Translations under genes and position numbers: made by a program | Origin: Oscillatoria acuminata PCC 6304 | GTDB taxonomy: Bacteria > Cyanobacteriota > Cyanobacteriia > Cyanobacteriales > Laspinemataceae | Direction of reading: 5' to 3' | Assembly: GCF_000317105.1 (NCBI RefSeq) | Contig: NC_019693.1 | Location: 6,511,227 to 6,575,226 of the forward strand | Length of the DNA: 64,000 nt | The notes under the pieces: model-generated | Told to the model about the DNA's origin: nothing | What the model saw: only the letters and a program-made list of their open reading frames with translations | Database searches by the model: none | In this document: positions 35,476-44,352 of the stretch, in pieces | Layout: each line of letters begins with the position of its first letter | How positions within the stretch are numbered: position 1 is the stretch's first letter

Positions 35476-35880
35476 TCATCCCTCCTCTTTGGGCAGTAGG
35501 GCCGCAATTTGGTCAACGAACTCCTGATGATCCACTACGGGTTTAGAAATGTAGCCATCGGCCCCACTCTGTTCGAGAAATGATTCCTTATCCCCCGCCA
35601 TCGCGTGTGCCGTTACCAAAATAATCGGCAAATAGGAGGTTTTGGGGTCAGCTTTGAGCATTTGAGTAATTTTGATGCCATCCACTGCCTTGCCTTGGTA
35701 AACGCTGCGAGACAGGGACACATCCATTAAAATCACATCCGCCTCACCCGCTTGGGCAATTTGCATCACCTCTTCCACATTTTCGGTATGCTTGACATTG
35801 AGGCCACCCCGCTTGGTGAGGATTTTAGAGAAAACCCTAGCGTTGACCAGATCGTCCTCCACAATTAGAACGGTTCTCAT
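35476..35880 (-). CDS. Single-domain response regulator
   Basis: 134 residues, only a receiver domain: acidic pair in VEDDLV, phospho-acceptor Asp in ILMDVSL, Thr in LVTAHAM, Lys in ISKPV. A short insertion after the phospho-site (SLSRSVYQGKAVDG) is typical of cyanobacterial CheY-like regulators. With no output domain it would relay phosphate or control a protein partner by binding. No kinase is adjacent; the TPR and topoisomerase genes on either side are on the other strand. Confidence 0.9.
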   Translation of the reverse strand: MRTVLIVEDDLVNARVFSKILTKRGGLNVKHTENVEEVMQIAQAGEADVILMDVSLSRSVYQGKAVDGIKITQMLKADPKTSYLPIILVTAHAMAGDKESFLEQSGADGYISKPVVDHQEFVDQIAALLPKEEG

Positions 35881-36053
35881 ATCCCTTTCCTTTTCATTTA
35901 ATCAATCGGATGCGCTTGATCGTCAGACTGTCAGAAATGATAGTACGCTGACAAAGTGTCCTCCGATCTTCTTCTCTTCGCTAACGATAGCGTTATTGAG
36001 CGCAAAAAAGCAGGACACTCTTGGAAGTTGGTTTGGTTTAAGGAACGAAACTC

Positions 36054-38654
36054 ATGGCTAAACAATTGAACCTACTGTCTACTGGACAGGTTATCCCGAC
36101 TGCTTTGCACGTCGAAATGCAACAGTCCTACCTTGAATATGCCATGAGTGTGATCGTGGGGAGGGCGTTACCGGATGTCCGAGATGGCTTAAAACCCGTC
36201 CATCGGCGGATTATGTACGCGATGCATGAATTGGGATTATCTCCCGATCGCCCTTATCGGAAATGTGCTCGCGTGGTTGGGGATGTCCTGGGTAAATATC
36301 ACCCCCACGGCGATCAATCCGTTTATGACGCGATGGTGCGGATGATCCAGGAATTTTCCAGTCGGTATCCCCTCCTCGCGGGTCATGGCAATTTTGGTTC
36401 GGTAGATAACGACCCCCCAGCGGCAATGCGTTACACGGAAACGCGCCTTGCCGAAATTGGCAGCGATGCCATGCTTCAGGAAATCGGTGAAGCGACGGTG
36501 GATTTTATCGGAAATTTCGATAATTCCCAACAAGAACCCATCGTTTTACCAGCACAATTACCCATGCTGGTGCTCAATGGCAGTTCAGGAATTGCCGTGG
36601 GTATGGCAACCAATGTCCCTCCCCACAATTTAGGGGAGGTGGTGGATGCATTGATTGCTTTGATTGATAACCCGGATTTATCCGATGAGAAATTATTTAC
36701 CCTCATTCCCGGTCCCGATTTCCCTACCGGCGGGGAAATTATTGACACCGAAGGCATTCGATCCGCTTACACCACGGGACGGGGAATTATCCCCTTGCGC
36801 GGGGTGGCAAGGGTGGAGGAAATCCAGGGGGGACGGGGTAAACATCGGCGTCAGGCGATCGTGGTGACGGAGTTACCCTATCAGGTGAATAAATCCGCCT
36901 GGATTGAAAAAATCGCGGATTTAGTCAATCATGGGCGCTTAGATGGAATTTCGGATCTTCGTGACGAGAGCGATCGCGATGGGATTCGTGTTGTCATCGA
37001 ACTCAAACGGGAAACCAATCCCGAAGTGGTTCTGCAACATCTCTACCACCAAACTGCACTGCAAAATAACTTCGGTGCGATTCTGTTGGCATTGGTAGAG
37101 GCACAACCGCGCCAGTTATCCCTCCGGCAAATGTTGCAGGAGTTCCTAACTTTCCGGGAACAGACGCTCAATCGTCTCTACACCCACGAACTGGAACGCA
37201 CTCAGCAGCGTTTGGAAATTGTCGAAGGATTACTCAAGGCGCTGAACAATTTAGATGCACTCATCGAGATTTTGCGAAATGCGCCGGATGGCACGACGGC
37301 AAAAGTAGAGTTACAAAGCGAGTTAGAACTCACTGAGAACCAAGCAGATGCCATTTTAGGGATGCCAATGCGCCGGATTACCGGATTGGAACGGCAAAAA
37401 TTGCAGGATGAACGGGATCAACTGAATACCCGTAGACTGGAGTTGGAGAGATTACTCGGCGATCGCCGGGAATTGCTCAAAGGGTTGAAGAAAGAGTTGC
37501 GATCGCTCAAAAAGAAATATGCCGACCCTAGGCGGACCCGGATTTACACCGTTTCGCCCGATCGCGAGACAGTGCTGGTAGCAACTCCTGACTCCGGGGA
37601 AGAAACCAGCAAAACTAAATCCCGCAAAGGCAAAAAGGCAGCAATTCCCGAAGAAGTTGCTCCTTCTCTACCCCTGTTTGCCACGCCTCCAGAACCGGAA
37701 GAAACAGTCCTGGAATTTACTCGACGCGGGTATGTGCAACGGTTATCCCCCTCCGCTTATGAGCGTCAGCAACAGAAACAGGAGGAAAATCCCGAGATTC
37801 AAACCCTAGAAGCGGGGGCGGATTTTGTGGTAGAAACCCATGTTGCCTTTACGGATCAAGATGTGCTGATTTTGACCCGGGATGGCAAGGGATTCTCGAT
37901 TAAAGTTGGGGATATTCCAGCGAATAAACGAGGGGCGAAAAAAACGCCATTCGTGAGTTTGTTTCCTCCCGCAGTGCATGGGAATCCGGATGCGATCGCC
38001 ACTCAATTTATCCTCTCCGATTATCCCGAAACTCTGGATTTAATCTTCTTGACGGAACGGGGAAGAATTAAACGCTTACCGCTGTCAGAATTTGCTAATT
38101 TGACGGCAAGAGGATTAACAGCAGTTAAACTAAAAGAGGGAGATGCGTTAGCTTATGCCAATTTAGCGACAGTGGGACAAGATATTGCGATCGCCACCTC
38201 CGGGGGACGATTACTCCGATTTGCGATCGATGATGACAACCTCCCCATCACCAGTCGCGCCTCCATGCCACAACAAGCATTGCGCTTAGGCAAGGGTGAG
38301 AATTTGGTCGGATGTGTCGCCCTCAGTCAGAGTGAGAAACTGTTGCTGGTGACTAAATTGGGATATGGGAAACGCTTGCCAGTGGAGTTAGTCCGACTCG
38401 CCAAACCGGGGGATTTGGGTACTCAGTCTATGACGTTTAAAAATAAAACCGATGGGTTAGTGGGAATGGTGGCAGCGCTTCCCGATGCGGAGTTAAAATT
38501 ACTCACCAGTAGCGATCGCTTCTTGCGGTTGCCGGTTAAGTCAGTGCGATCCAAACGCAAAGATGACGCAGGCGATCGGTTGCTCAAACTTGAACCCAAA
38601 GAAACCCTCATTTATCTGAGTGTTTCCTCTCCCGAACCGGAACAATATGTCTAA
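36054..38654 (+). CDS. gyrA: Type II topoisomerase subunit A (GyrA/ParC family)
   Basis: 866 residues. The DNA breakage domain has [34 protein letters not shown] and catalytic Tyr127 in [11 protein letters not shown] coiled coil ([20 protein letters not shown]) and a six-bladed C-terminal domain follow. The residue at the quinolone-critical position (Ser83 in E. coli) is Gln88. The C-terminal domain lacks a canonical GyrA box (QRRGGKG); the nearest match is NKRGAKKT. Many cyanobacteria carry two paralogues, and these features suggest this is the second, ParC-like one; the symbol gyrA therefore marks the family and not proof of supercoiling activity. The partner GyrB is not in the window. Confidence 0.92.
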   Translation: MAKQLNLLSTGQVIPTALHVEMQQSYLEYAMSVIVGRALPDVRDGLKPVHRRIMYAMHELGLSPDRPYRKCARVVGDVLGKYHPHGDQSVYDAMVRMIQEFSSRYPLLAGHGNFGSVDNDPPAAMRYTETRLAEIGSDAMLQEIGEATVDFIGNFDNSQQEPIVLPAQLPMLVLNGSSGIAVGMATNVPPHNLGEVVDALIALIDNPDLSDEKLFTLIPGPDFPTGGEIIDTEGIRSAYTTGRGIIPLRGVARVEEIQGGRGKHRRQAIVVTELPYQVNKSAWIEKIADLVNHGRLDGISDLRDESDRDGIRVVIELKRETNPEVVLQHLYHQTALQNNFGAILLALVEAQPRQLSLRQMLQEFLTFREQTLNRLYTHELERTQQRLEIVEGLLKALNNLDALIEILRNAPDGTTAKVELQSELELTENQADAILGMPMRRITGLERQKLQDERDQLNTRRLELERLLGDRRELLKGLKKELRSLKKKYADPRRTRIYTVSPDRETVLVATPDSGEETSKTKSRKGKKAAIPEEVAPSLPLFATPPEPEETVLEFTRRGYVQRLSPSAYERQQQKQEENPEIQTLEAGADFVVETHVAFTDQDVLILTRDGKGFSIKVGDIPANKRGAKKTPFVSLFPPAVHGNPDAIATQFILSDYPETLDLIFLTERGRIKRLPLSEFANLTARGLTAVKLKEGDALAYANLATVGQDIAIATSGGRLLRFAIDDDNLPITSRASMPQQALRLGKGENLVGCVALSQSEKLLLVTKLGYGKRLPVELVRLAKPGDLGTQSMTFKNKTDGLVGMVAALPDAELKLLTSSDRFLRLPVKSVRSKRKDDAGDRLLKLEPKETLIYLSVSSPEPEQYV

Positions 38655-38712
38655 CAGATTAGCCCGATCAAGGGGGTTGCATCAAGATGACTCCTAAACG
38701 AGTCACTACAAA

Positions 38713-38894
38713 CATTTCCAGTTCCCTCCCCTTGCCAAGGGGAGGGTTAGGGTGGGGTCCCCAAGGGTGTGGATTTTTACAGACTATCAATACCCGTTTC
38801 CCTAAACATTTCCGGTTCCCTCCCCTTGGCAAGGGTAGGGTTAGGGTGGGGTCCCCCAGGGTGTGGGTTTTTACAGACTCTCAATACCGGATTC
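38713..38894. repeat. Two tandem 94-bp repeats with CCCTCCCC hairpin
   Basis: Units start at 38713 and 38807 with CATTTCC.GTTCCCTCCCC, contain TTGGCAAGG-type hairpins, GGTTAGGGTGGGGTCCCC and end with TTTTTACAGACT.TCAATACC. The same hairpin core (CCCTCCCCTTGGCAAGGGGA) occurs at 58608. A long + strand frame over it is an artefact. Confidence 0.8.
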
Positions 38895-38932
38895 CATACA
38901 ATATTGTTTAATTCTTGTTCGAGGATAACCCT

Positions 38933-39280
38933 ATGAAGCTCAATTTAATGGCCGATACGTTACAAATTGAATTAGACTTTTGGGAGCAATTCTTGGCATT
39001 TAGCTTTGAGAAAATTTTGACCATTCCCATCAGTCATATTATCAATGCCTCCACCGCCGAACCCAAAAGTAATTGGGCCGAAATTCGTGCCCCTGGGACA
39101 TTTTTACCGGGAGTCATCAAAGCCGGAACCTACTACAATCCGGAAGGAAAAGAGTTCTGGTATGTTACCCGAGAAAAAGATTATCTCACCCTGGAGTTAC
39201 GAGATGAACCGTTTAAGCGGATTGTTTTAACGATAGATAATGCCTTAGATTGGGCGAATCGAATTCAGGGAGAAATTTAG
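38933..39280 (+). CDS. Hypothetical protein, small beta-rich
   Basis: 115 residues from the ATG at 38933, with GAGGA 7 bases upstream. The sequence (LQIELDFWEQFLAFSFEKIL, IPISHIINAS, RAPGTFLPGVIKAGTYY, EFWYVTREKDYLTLELRDEP, FKRIVLTIDNALDWANRI) has the strand pattern and R-x-PGT...PGVI...GTY...FW motif of small PH-like bacterial proteins, but I cannot name a function. Cytoplasmic by composition. Single gene, bordered by repeats on both sides. Confidence 0.65.
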   Translation: MKLNLMADTLQIELDFWEQFLAFSFEKILTIPISHIINASTAEPKSNWAEIRAPGTFLPGVIKAGTYYNPEGKEFWYVTREKDYLTLELRDEPFKRIVLTIDNALDWANRIQGEI

Positions 39281-39330
39281 GGTAATAGAAACGGCGGAGG
39301 CTGAAAAACGAACCCTGTCAAGATGTATTT

Positions 39331-39434
39331 GTAGGGGCGCAATGCTTGCGCCCTTGTAGGGGCGATTCGCGAATTGCCCCTACGTCACATAACGATTGAG
39401 CCACCAATTCAGGGCGCAAGCATTGCGCCCCTAC
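39331..39434. repeat. Palindromic element with a second palindrome nested inside
   Basis: The outer arms are GTAGGGGCGCAATGCTTGCG (39331) and the reverse complement ending at 39434. Between them sits another palindrome, GTAGGGGCGATTCGCGAATTGCCCCTAC-like (39356-39383), followed by GTCACATAACGATTGAG; the same 17 bases follow the outer right arm (39435-39451). This reads as one repeat inserted in another or an unequal exchange. Confidence 0.8.
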
Positions 39435-39514
39435 GTCACATAACGATTGAGCATGATTAAATTTATCACCTTGACGGGGTTAGGGTTCAAAAAACCCCGC
39501 CAGTTTTATAATCA

Positions 39515-39790
39515 TTAACCCCCAGCAACAGCGGGGACAATACTCACTTCATCCCCTTCCTTGAGAGGCGTATCAGGCCCCTCTAAAAAGCGGATATCTT
39601 CTTCATTAACATAGACATTCAAAAAGCGCCGCAGTTGTCCTTTTTCATCACAAAGACGCTCTTTAATGCCGGGACAGTTAGCTTCGAGGGAATCTAACAA
39701 TTCCGCAACATTACTACCACTACACTCAACGGTAGCCTTATCGCTAGTAAACTTCTGGAGAGGAGTCGGAATTAAAACTTTAACGGACAT
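39515..39790 (-). CDS. ThiS/MoaD-family ubiquitin-fold sulfur carrier
   Basis: 91 residues from the ATG at 39790. Beta-grasp pattern: [64 protein letters not shown]. The C-terminal Gly-Gly is the residue pair that is adenylated and turned to thiocarboxylate. Threonine synthase lies 141 bases upstream on the same strand. In several bacteria carriers of this type next to PLP enzymes donate sulfur in cysteine or homocysteine formation, so this one may serve amino-acid sulfur metabolism and not molybdopterin (inference). Three GTTCGTAGTAACGACTTCAG repeats separate it from thrC. Confidence 0.85.
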   Translation of the reverse strand: MSVKVLIPTPLQKFTSDKATVECSGSNVAELLDSLEANCPGIKERLCDEKGQLRRFLNVYVNEEDIRFLEGPDTPLKEGDEVSIVPAVAGG

Positions 39791-39820
39791 AGTTCGCAAA
39801 TAATGAGGATAGGGGAGACA

Positions 39821-39911
39821 GTTCGTAGTAACGACTTCAGTCGTTTCTTAAGTTCGTAGTAACGACTTCAGTCGTTTCCGACGTTCGTAGTAACGACTTC
39901 AGTCGTTTCTT
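39821..39911. repeat. Three tandem GTTCGTAGTAACGACTTCAG repeats
   Basis: Units start at 39821, 39852 and 39883 (31-bp period); each contains the palindrome AACGACTTCAGTCGTT. Two inverted copies occur at 54918-54980, and a diverged one inside the 170-bp repeats. Confidence 0.85.
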
Positions 39912-39931
39912 CGTTCTAAATCAAACCCATA

Positions 39932-41251
39932 TTAAACTAAAGCCTGCTGCCATTCCAAGCGATCGAGAGTGCGAGAACGCTCCAAAGCCCGCTCAAAGCT
40001 CTCTAATTTAGGCTCAATGGTCAGCGGTTCACCAATGTAACCCTGAACCGCTTCCTGGGTTTTTAACCCATTCCCAGTAATATAAACCACCGTCGTCTCA
40101 TCCGGGTCAATCTTACCCTCTTCCAGAGATTTCTTCAAAACAGCAATCGTAGTCCCTCCAGCAGTTTCCGTAAAAATTCCTTCAGTTTCAGCCAGCAGTT
40201 TCATCCCTTCAATGATTTCTGCATCACTGACGGATTCAATATTACCATTGGTTTTATGAGCAATTTCTAAGGCATAAACGCCATCAGCAGGATTCCCGAT
40301 CGCAATGGATTTCGCCACAGTATTGGGTTTAACCGGCTTAATAAAATCCCGTCCTTCCCGGAATGCAGCGGCGATCGGTGAACAACCATCCGCTTGAGCC
40401 CCGGTAAACCGAACGGCTTTCTCGTCAACCAATCCGACTTGAATAAACTCTTGGAATCCTTTATAAATCTTGGTGAACAGAGAACCCGAGGCGAGAGGTG
40501 CAACAATGCGATCGGGCAATTGCCAACCCAATTGTTCTGCCACTTCATAAGCCAGGGTTTTCGACCCTTCCGAATAATAAGGACGCAGATTAATATTAAC
40601 AAACCCCCACCCATGAGTATTGGCGACTTCAGAACAGAGGCGGTTTACTTGGTCATAATTCCCTTTAACAGACATCAGGGTTGGATTATAGATGAGAGTC
40701 CCCAACACCTTGCCTGCTTCTAAATCCGAGGGAATAAACACACAACAATCTAACCCCGCATAAGCGGCGATCGCAGCGGTAGAGTTCGCCAAATTCCCCG
40801 TACTCGCACAAGAAACCGTCGTAAATCCCAGTTCCTTCGCCCGAGTCAACGCCACCGAAACCACCCGATCCTTAAAACTAAGGGTCGGCATATTCACCGC
40901 ATCATTTTTAATATAAAGATTTTTCATCCCCAACTGACGCGCCAAACGGTTAGACTTCACCAAAGGAGTCATACCCGTTCCCACATCAATTGGGGTATCC
41001 GTCATCACCGGCAAAAAGGGACGATAACGCCAAATCGAATGAGGACCCGCCTGAATCGATTCCCGAGTCACCTGACGGCGAATCTCATCATAATTATATT
41101 TAACTTCCAGAGGTCCAAAACACAATTCACAGACATGAATCGCCTTCGTTTCGTACTCTGCACCACATTCTTTACATTTCAATTTGTCAAACGTGGCCCC
41201 ATTAGGCGGGGTGTCATGGCTGTGAGTATGCAATTCTGTCGCCTGGATCAT
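39932..41251 (-). CDS. thrC: Threonine synthase
   Basis: 439 residues. PLP-dependent conversion of O-phosphohomoserine to threonine. An N-terminal zinc-ribbon-like part (LKCKECGAEYETKAIHVCEL) precedes the fold type II PLP domain: DVGTGMTPLVKSNRL, the PLP lysine in MPTLSFKDRVVSVAL, SCASTGNLANSTAAIAAYAG, and the Gly-rich GGTTIAVLK phosphate-binding region. The cysteine cluster at the N-terminus is seen in plant/cyanobacterial-type enzymes, whose N-terminal part can bind S-adenosylmethionine as activator in plants. A ThiS/MoaD carrier follows on the same strand and another (moaD) precedes it by 370 bases. Confidence 0.94.
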   Translation of the reverse strand: MIQATELHTHSHDTPPNGATFDKLKCKECGAEYETKAIHVCELCFGPLEVKYNYDEIRRQVTRESIQAGPHSIWRYRPFLPVMTDTPIDVGTGMTPLVKSNRLARQLGMKNLYIKNDAVNMPTLSFKDRVVSVALTRAKELGFTTVSCASTGNLANSTAAIAAYAGLDCCVFIPSDLEAGKVLGTLIYNPTLMSVKGNYDQVNRLCSEVANTHGWGFVNINLRPYYSEGSKTLAYEVAEQLGWQLPDRIVAPLASGSLFTKIYKGFQEFIQVGLVDEKAVRFTGAQADGCSPIAAAFREGRDFIKPVKPNTVAKSIAIGNPADGVYALEIAHKTNGNIESVSDAEIIEGMKLLAETEGIFTETAGGTTIAVLKKSLEEGKIDPDETTVVYITGNGLKTQEAVQGYIGEPLTIEPKLESFERALERSRTLDRLEWQQALV

Positions 41252-41620
41252 GGTTCAAACCTCTGGACTCTCTAAAAATAGGGGCTTGGAAGTCACCTTC
41301 CCTCATCTGTTGGGAAGATAGTAACACAGGGAAAAATACTCGTCAACCAATCCCGACTCTTTTGGTCGGGATTGGTTATTGGTCGTTGGTCATTGGTCGT
41401 TGGTCATTGGTCGTTGGTCGTTGGTCATTGGTCGTTGGTCATTGGTCATTGGTGCTGGTGGGGGGGTAGAGTATGGGTTAGAAACCGGGTTTCTTCACAT
41501 AATCTCTAGCAATCAGCAACAAATCTGGGCTAGAAACCCGGTTTCTTGTCCTTAATCTCTACAAATGACAAATGACCAATGACCAATGACAAATGACAAA
41601 TGACCAATAACAAACAACCC
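41252..41620. repeat. Intergenic region with hairpin and complementary (GGTCATT)n / (AATGACC)n arrays
   Basis: 41347-41357 (CCAATCCCGAC) pairs with 41365-41375. It is followed by an array of TTGGTCGTTGG/TTGGTCATTGG units (41370-41455). A complementary array of AATGACAAATGACCAATGAC-type units lies at 41563-41610. The two could form a stem of more than 40 bases with a 110-base loop holding a GAAACCGGGTTTC / GAAACCCGGTTTC pair (41483, 41536). No gene. Confidence 0.7.
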
Positions 41621-41881
41621 TCACCCCCCACTCACTGGCGGAATCAACACCACTTCATCCCCTGGTTGTAAGGGAGTCTGGGGGTCAACAAAATCGAGAT
41701 TGATGCCAAAGCGGGTGATATCGCGCCAGCAGTCGAGTTCCGGGTGTTCAGCAATCAGGCGATCGCGCACTGCCACCACCGGAGTCCCTGGCGGAAATTC
41801 CAAAACTAACTCAGGAACGCCATAAGCTTCTTGATAAGCAGCAAAGAGTTTTACCGTAACGGAGATCGGGGGTTCAGACAT
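41621..41881 (-). CDS. moaD: MoaD-like molybdopterin synthase sulfur carrier
   Basis: 86 residues. VTVKLFAAYQEAYGVPELVL, PPGTPVVAVRDRLIAEHPEL, FGINLDFVDPQTPLQPGDEV and a VLIPPVSGG end fit MoaD, the small subunit of molybdopterin synthase that carries the thiocarboxylate on the final glycine. No moaE or other moa gene is adjacent, so the name rests on sequence alone. It is the second Gly-Gly carrier within 2.4 kb; the other is on the far side of thrC. Confidence 0.8.
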   Translation of the reverse strand: MSEPPISVTVKLFAAYQEAYGVPELVLEFPPGTPVVAVRDRLIAEHPELDCWRDITRFGINLDFVDPQTPLQPGDEVVLIPPVSGG

Positions 41882-41951
41882 CGTAAAACAATCACAAGAG
41901 GGCTAACTCTAATAAAATACCCTGAACTTGTTAAACTGACTCAATTCATTT

Positions 41952-42584
41952 ATGATCAGGAAACCTAACAGTTTTCAGAATCAGGATGTTTATCCCCTAT
42001 TTAAAATGCCAACTCGAAAAAAACCTCAATCCATCTATCAACTGAAAATCACTCTCAGCGGTATCCGACCCCCCATTTGGCGACGAGTGCAAGTGAGCAG
42101 CGATTACACCCTAGGAAACTTACACCAAGTCATTCAAGTCGCAATGGGTTGGTGCGATGGCCATCTCCATTCCTTTACTATTGATGGGGAAGATTACGGA
42201 ATGCCAATGGATGATGATTTTGGCTTTGGTGGCATGGAAACCAACGATGAAACCCGAGTCAAACTGAGCAAAATCATCCCGGGAGAAAAGTTTAAATTCT
42301 CCTACCTCTACGACTTTGGCGACTCTTGGGACCATCAAATCCTCGTCGAGAAAGTGCTGCCACCGGATCCGGATGCCACCTATCCAGTCTGCATCAAAGC
42401 CAAAAGAGCCTGTCCCCCAGAAGACTGTGGCGGTCCTTGGGGATATCCAGATTTGCTAGAAGCGATCCAAAATAAAAAGCATCCAGACCATGAAGAAATG
42501 CTCGATTGGGTAGGTGGTTCTTTTGACCCAGAAGAAGTTAATCTGGATCAGATAAACGCCCAGTTTAAGAAAGGTTTCAAATAA
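41952..42584 (+). CDS. Plasmid pRiA4b ORF-3 family protein
   Basis: 210 residues from the first ATG; the ATG at 42006 (MPTRKKPQSIYQLKITLSGI) is the more usual N-terminus for the family, and neither has a clear ribosome site. Signatures: RPPIWRRVQVSSDYTLGNLH, GWCDGHLHSFTIDGEDYG, FSYLYDFGDSWDHQILVE, and CPPEDCGGPWGYPDLLEAI. The family is linked with IS1096 TnpR-like passengers and plasmids; biochemical function is unknown. It opens a repeat-rich, duplicated accessory stretch. Confidence 0.88.
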   Translation: MIRKPNSFQNQDVYPLFKMPTRKKPQSIYQLKITLSGIRPPIWRRVQVSSDYTLGNLHQVIQVAMGWCDGHLHSFTIDGEDYGMPMDDDFGFGGMETNDETRVKLSKIIPGEKFKFSYLYDFGDSWDHQILVEKVLPPDPDATYPVCIKAKRACPPEDCGGPWGYPDLLEAIQNKKHPDHEEMLDWVGGSFDPEEVNLDQINAQFKKGFK

Positions 42585-42624
42585 GATGACTCTTCTCCCC
42601 AGCTAGGAAATTGTTACAGGGTTG

Positions 42625-43079
42625 AAGAAGCAGGACCAGAAACCGGGTTTCTAGCAAAATTTTGGCAATTTATTATACATTTTGTAAAGAAACCGGGTTT
42701 CTCAACCCTCAACCCAGGACCAGAAACCGGGTTTCTGCGAAAATTGTTGTTTCATCGCCTAAATTTATGAAAGAAACCCGGTTTCTCAAATATAAGGGAC
42801 AGGTAAAGATTTGGTATGACCAAGACGCTGATTTTTTAGAGGTTATTTTTTCAGAAACACCGGGATTTATGCGAGAACCCGATGATGATTCTATTATGGA
42901 ACGGATAGATGAAGCGGGGAATATTATCGGCTTTTCTGTGATGAATGTCAGTGGTTTCTCACTGAAACGCCACAGATTGCGGTGAGGTGGGTTGCTGTTT
43001 GGGCCCAGGGCGATCGCTTCTCATCGGTCAGTTCTGTTAAAATCAGTAAAGACCTATCCCTTGCGGAAAACCATACCAT
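42625..43079. repeat. 455-bp segmental duplication, copy A
   Basis: Closely similar to 44353-44809 over its whole length: repeat-rich start (AAGAAGCAGGACCAGAAACC), three to four GAAACCGGGTTTC motifs, the DUF2283 gene, and a 3' part through GTCAGTTCTGTTAAAATCAG to CCATACCAT. Downstream the two copies diverge abruptly. Confidence 0.9.
42767..42985 (+). CDS. DUF2283-family protein
   Basis: 72 residues from the ATG at 42767. The DUF2283 pattern is VKIWYDQDADFLEVIFSETP, then DDDSIMERIDEAGNIIGFSV and a final NVSGFSLKRHRL. Such proteins are small beta structures of unknown role. The N-terminal residues (MKETRFLKY) are encoded by a GAAACCCGGTTTC repeat, so the repeat has supplied the start of the protein or the true start is lost. 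Copy B of the duplication holds a dead version, which shows what is preserved here. Following DNA 42986-43313 has no gene apart from the copy A tail. Confidence 0.65.
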   Translation: MKETRFLKYKGQVKIWYDQDADFLEVIFSETPGFMREPDDDSIMERIDEAGNIIGFSVMNVSGFSLKRHRLR

Positions 43080-43313
43080 GATGTCTTCTCCTATCTTCAG
43101 GCTATACCTGAAAGCGGCAAGAGAAAGAAGTCCCAGGCATGGCTGCTATCTTGGATAAAAGAGACTGATAGTACCCGTTATAATAGCACTATAATGATTT
43201 GAGGTTGAGTGGCCGGGGAAATCGGGACTAGGGGAGGGCGATCGCCTCCTCCATGAAACAGGCTGAAGGAGTGAACGCCTTGCGCCGATATGCAGGAGGG
43301 AAGCAGACTACCG

Positions 43314-44114
43314 ATGAAAACAGATAGCCTATTTTACCAAATATTTAAGCAGTTTCCGGCGAGTTTTTTTGAACTCATCCATCGCTCTGCCAGTGATGCA
43401 GCCGCTTATCAGTTTACCTCCGTGGAACTCAAGCAAGTGGCATTTCGGATTGATGGAGTTTTTCTACCCAAACAGGAAGAGTCTACCCAACCGTTTTATC
43501 TGGTAGAAGTTCAGTTTCAACCCGATGATAGTTTATATTACCGCATTTTTGGGGAACTGTTTCTGTATTTAAAACAAAATCAACCGCCCCATCCTTGGCG
43601 GGTGGTGGTCATTTATCCCAACCGCCGCATTGAACGCGAACAAGAGTTACAGTTTTCTGAAATGCTGGAACTCAGTCGCGTTTCGCGGATTTATCTGGAT
43701 GAATTGAATGACTCAAATGAATCCTTGGGAATTCAAGTGCTGCAACTGGTGATTCAAGATACCGAAAGTGCAGCAACAGAAAGAGCGAAACAATTAATTG
43801 CGCGCTCTCAATCTCAAATCACCTCGGACGAGGTGCGACGGCAGTTTATCGAGTTAATAGAAACCATCATTGTCTACAAATTACCGCAAAAAAGCCGGGA
43901 GGAAATTGAAGCTATGCTGGGATTAAGTGAGTTAAGACAAACCAAAGTCTATCAAGAAGCCTTTAGCGAAGGCAAGATTGAAGGCAAGATTGAAGCGATT
44001 CCGAAAATGATTCAGAAAGGAATTAGCCTGGAGGATATTGCCAATATTTTAGACTTACCGTTAGAAACAGTTCAGCAAAACATCCCCAATTCTGAAGGGA
44101 AATCCTCAACTTAA
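43314..44114 (+). CDS. Rpn-family recombination-promoting nuclease / putative transposase (DUF2887)
   Basis: 266 residues from the ATG at 43314 (MKTDSLFYQIFKQFPASFFE), the family's normal N-terminus; AGGAGGG lies 14 bases upstream. The PD-(D/E)XK core reads FRIDGVFLPK ... FYLVEVQFQPDD: Asp in FRIDG, Glu-x-Gln in EVQ. YRIFGELFLYLKQNQPPHPW and VVVIYPNRRIE follow. The C-terminal region is a coiled/helical part with EGKIEGKIEAIPKMIQKGIS, and an HTH-like LEDIANILDLPLETVQQN. Rpn proteins cut DNA non-specifically and promote recombination. It lies exactly between the two arms of the 455-bp duplication, a suggestive position. Confidence 0.85.
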   Translation: MKTDSLFYQIFKQFPASFFELIHRSASDAAAYQFTSVELKQVAFRIDGVFLPKQEESTQPFYLVEVQFQPDDSLYYRIFGELFLYLKQNQPPHPWRVVVIYPNRRIEREQELQFSEMLELSRVSRIYLDELNDSNESLGIQVLQLVIQDTESAATERAKQLIARSQSQITSDEVRRQFIELIETIIVYKLPQKSREEIEAMLGLSELRQTKVYQEAFSEGKIEGKIEAIPKMIQKGISLEDIANILDLPLETVQQNIPNSEGKSST

Positions 44115-44352
44115 TGGAATTCCGAGGCAACAATCAGTTGTTCACAAGTGTACGGGTCTTCGCCATTGGCGGGGACCCGAATCCTGATGCAATGATTCTG
44201 CCCGGGCACTCCAAAAACTGAATGTTCAGGGTAATCTAATTTTTATCAGGAGCGTGAGTGACTGGAAAACTTTAATGGACCCAGATTGAGGATATTAAAT
44301 CGTGAGTCAGGGTGCATAATAACCCCGTTTTTCACACCCCCTCCAACCGCAA

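Noticed and set aside
38687-38911. 74-codon frame after the topoisomerase gene
   Set aside because: It consists almost wholly of the two 94-bp tandem repeats.
39821-39911. CRISPR-like array (three regular repeats)
   Set aside because: Period is 31 bp with only a few bases between the repeats, no distinct spacers, and the same motif is dispersed elsewhere; it is an interspersed palindromic repeat.
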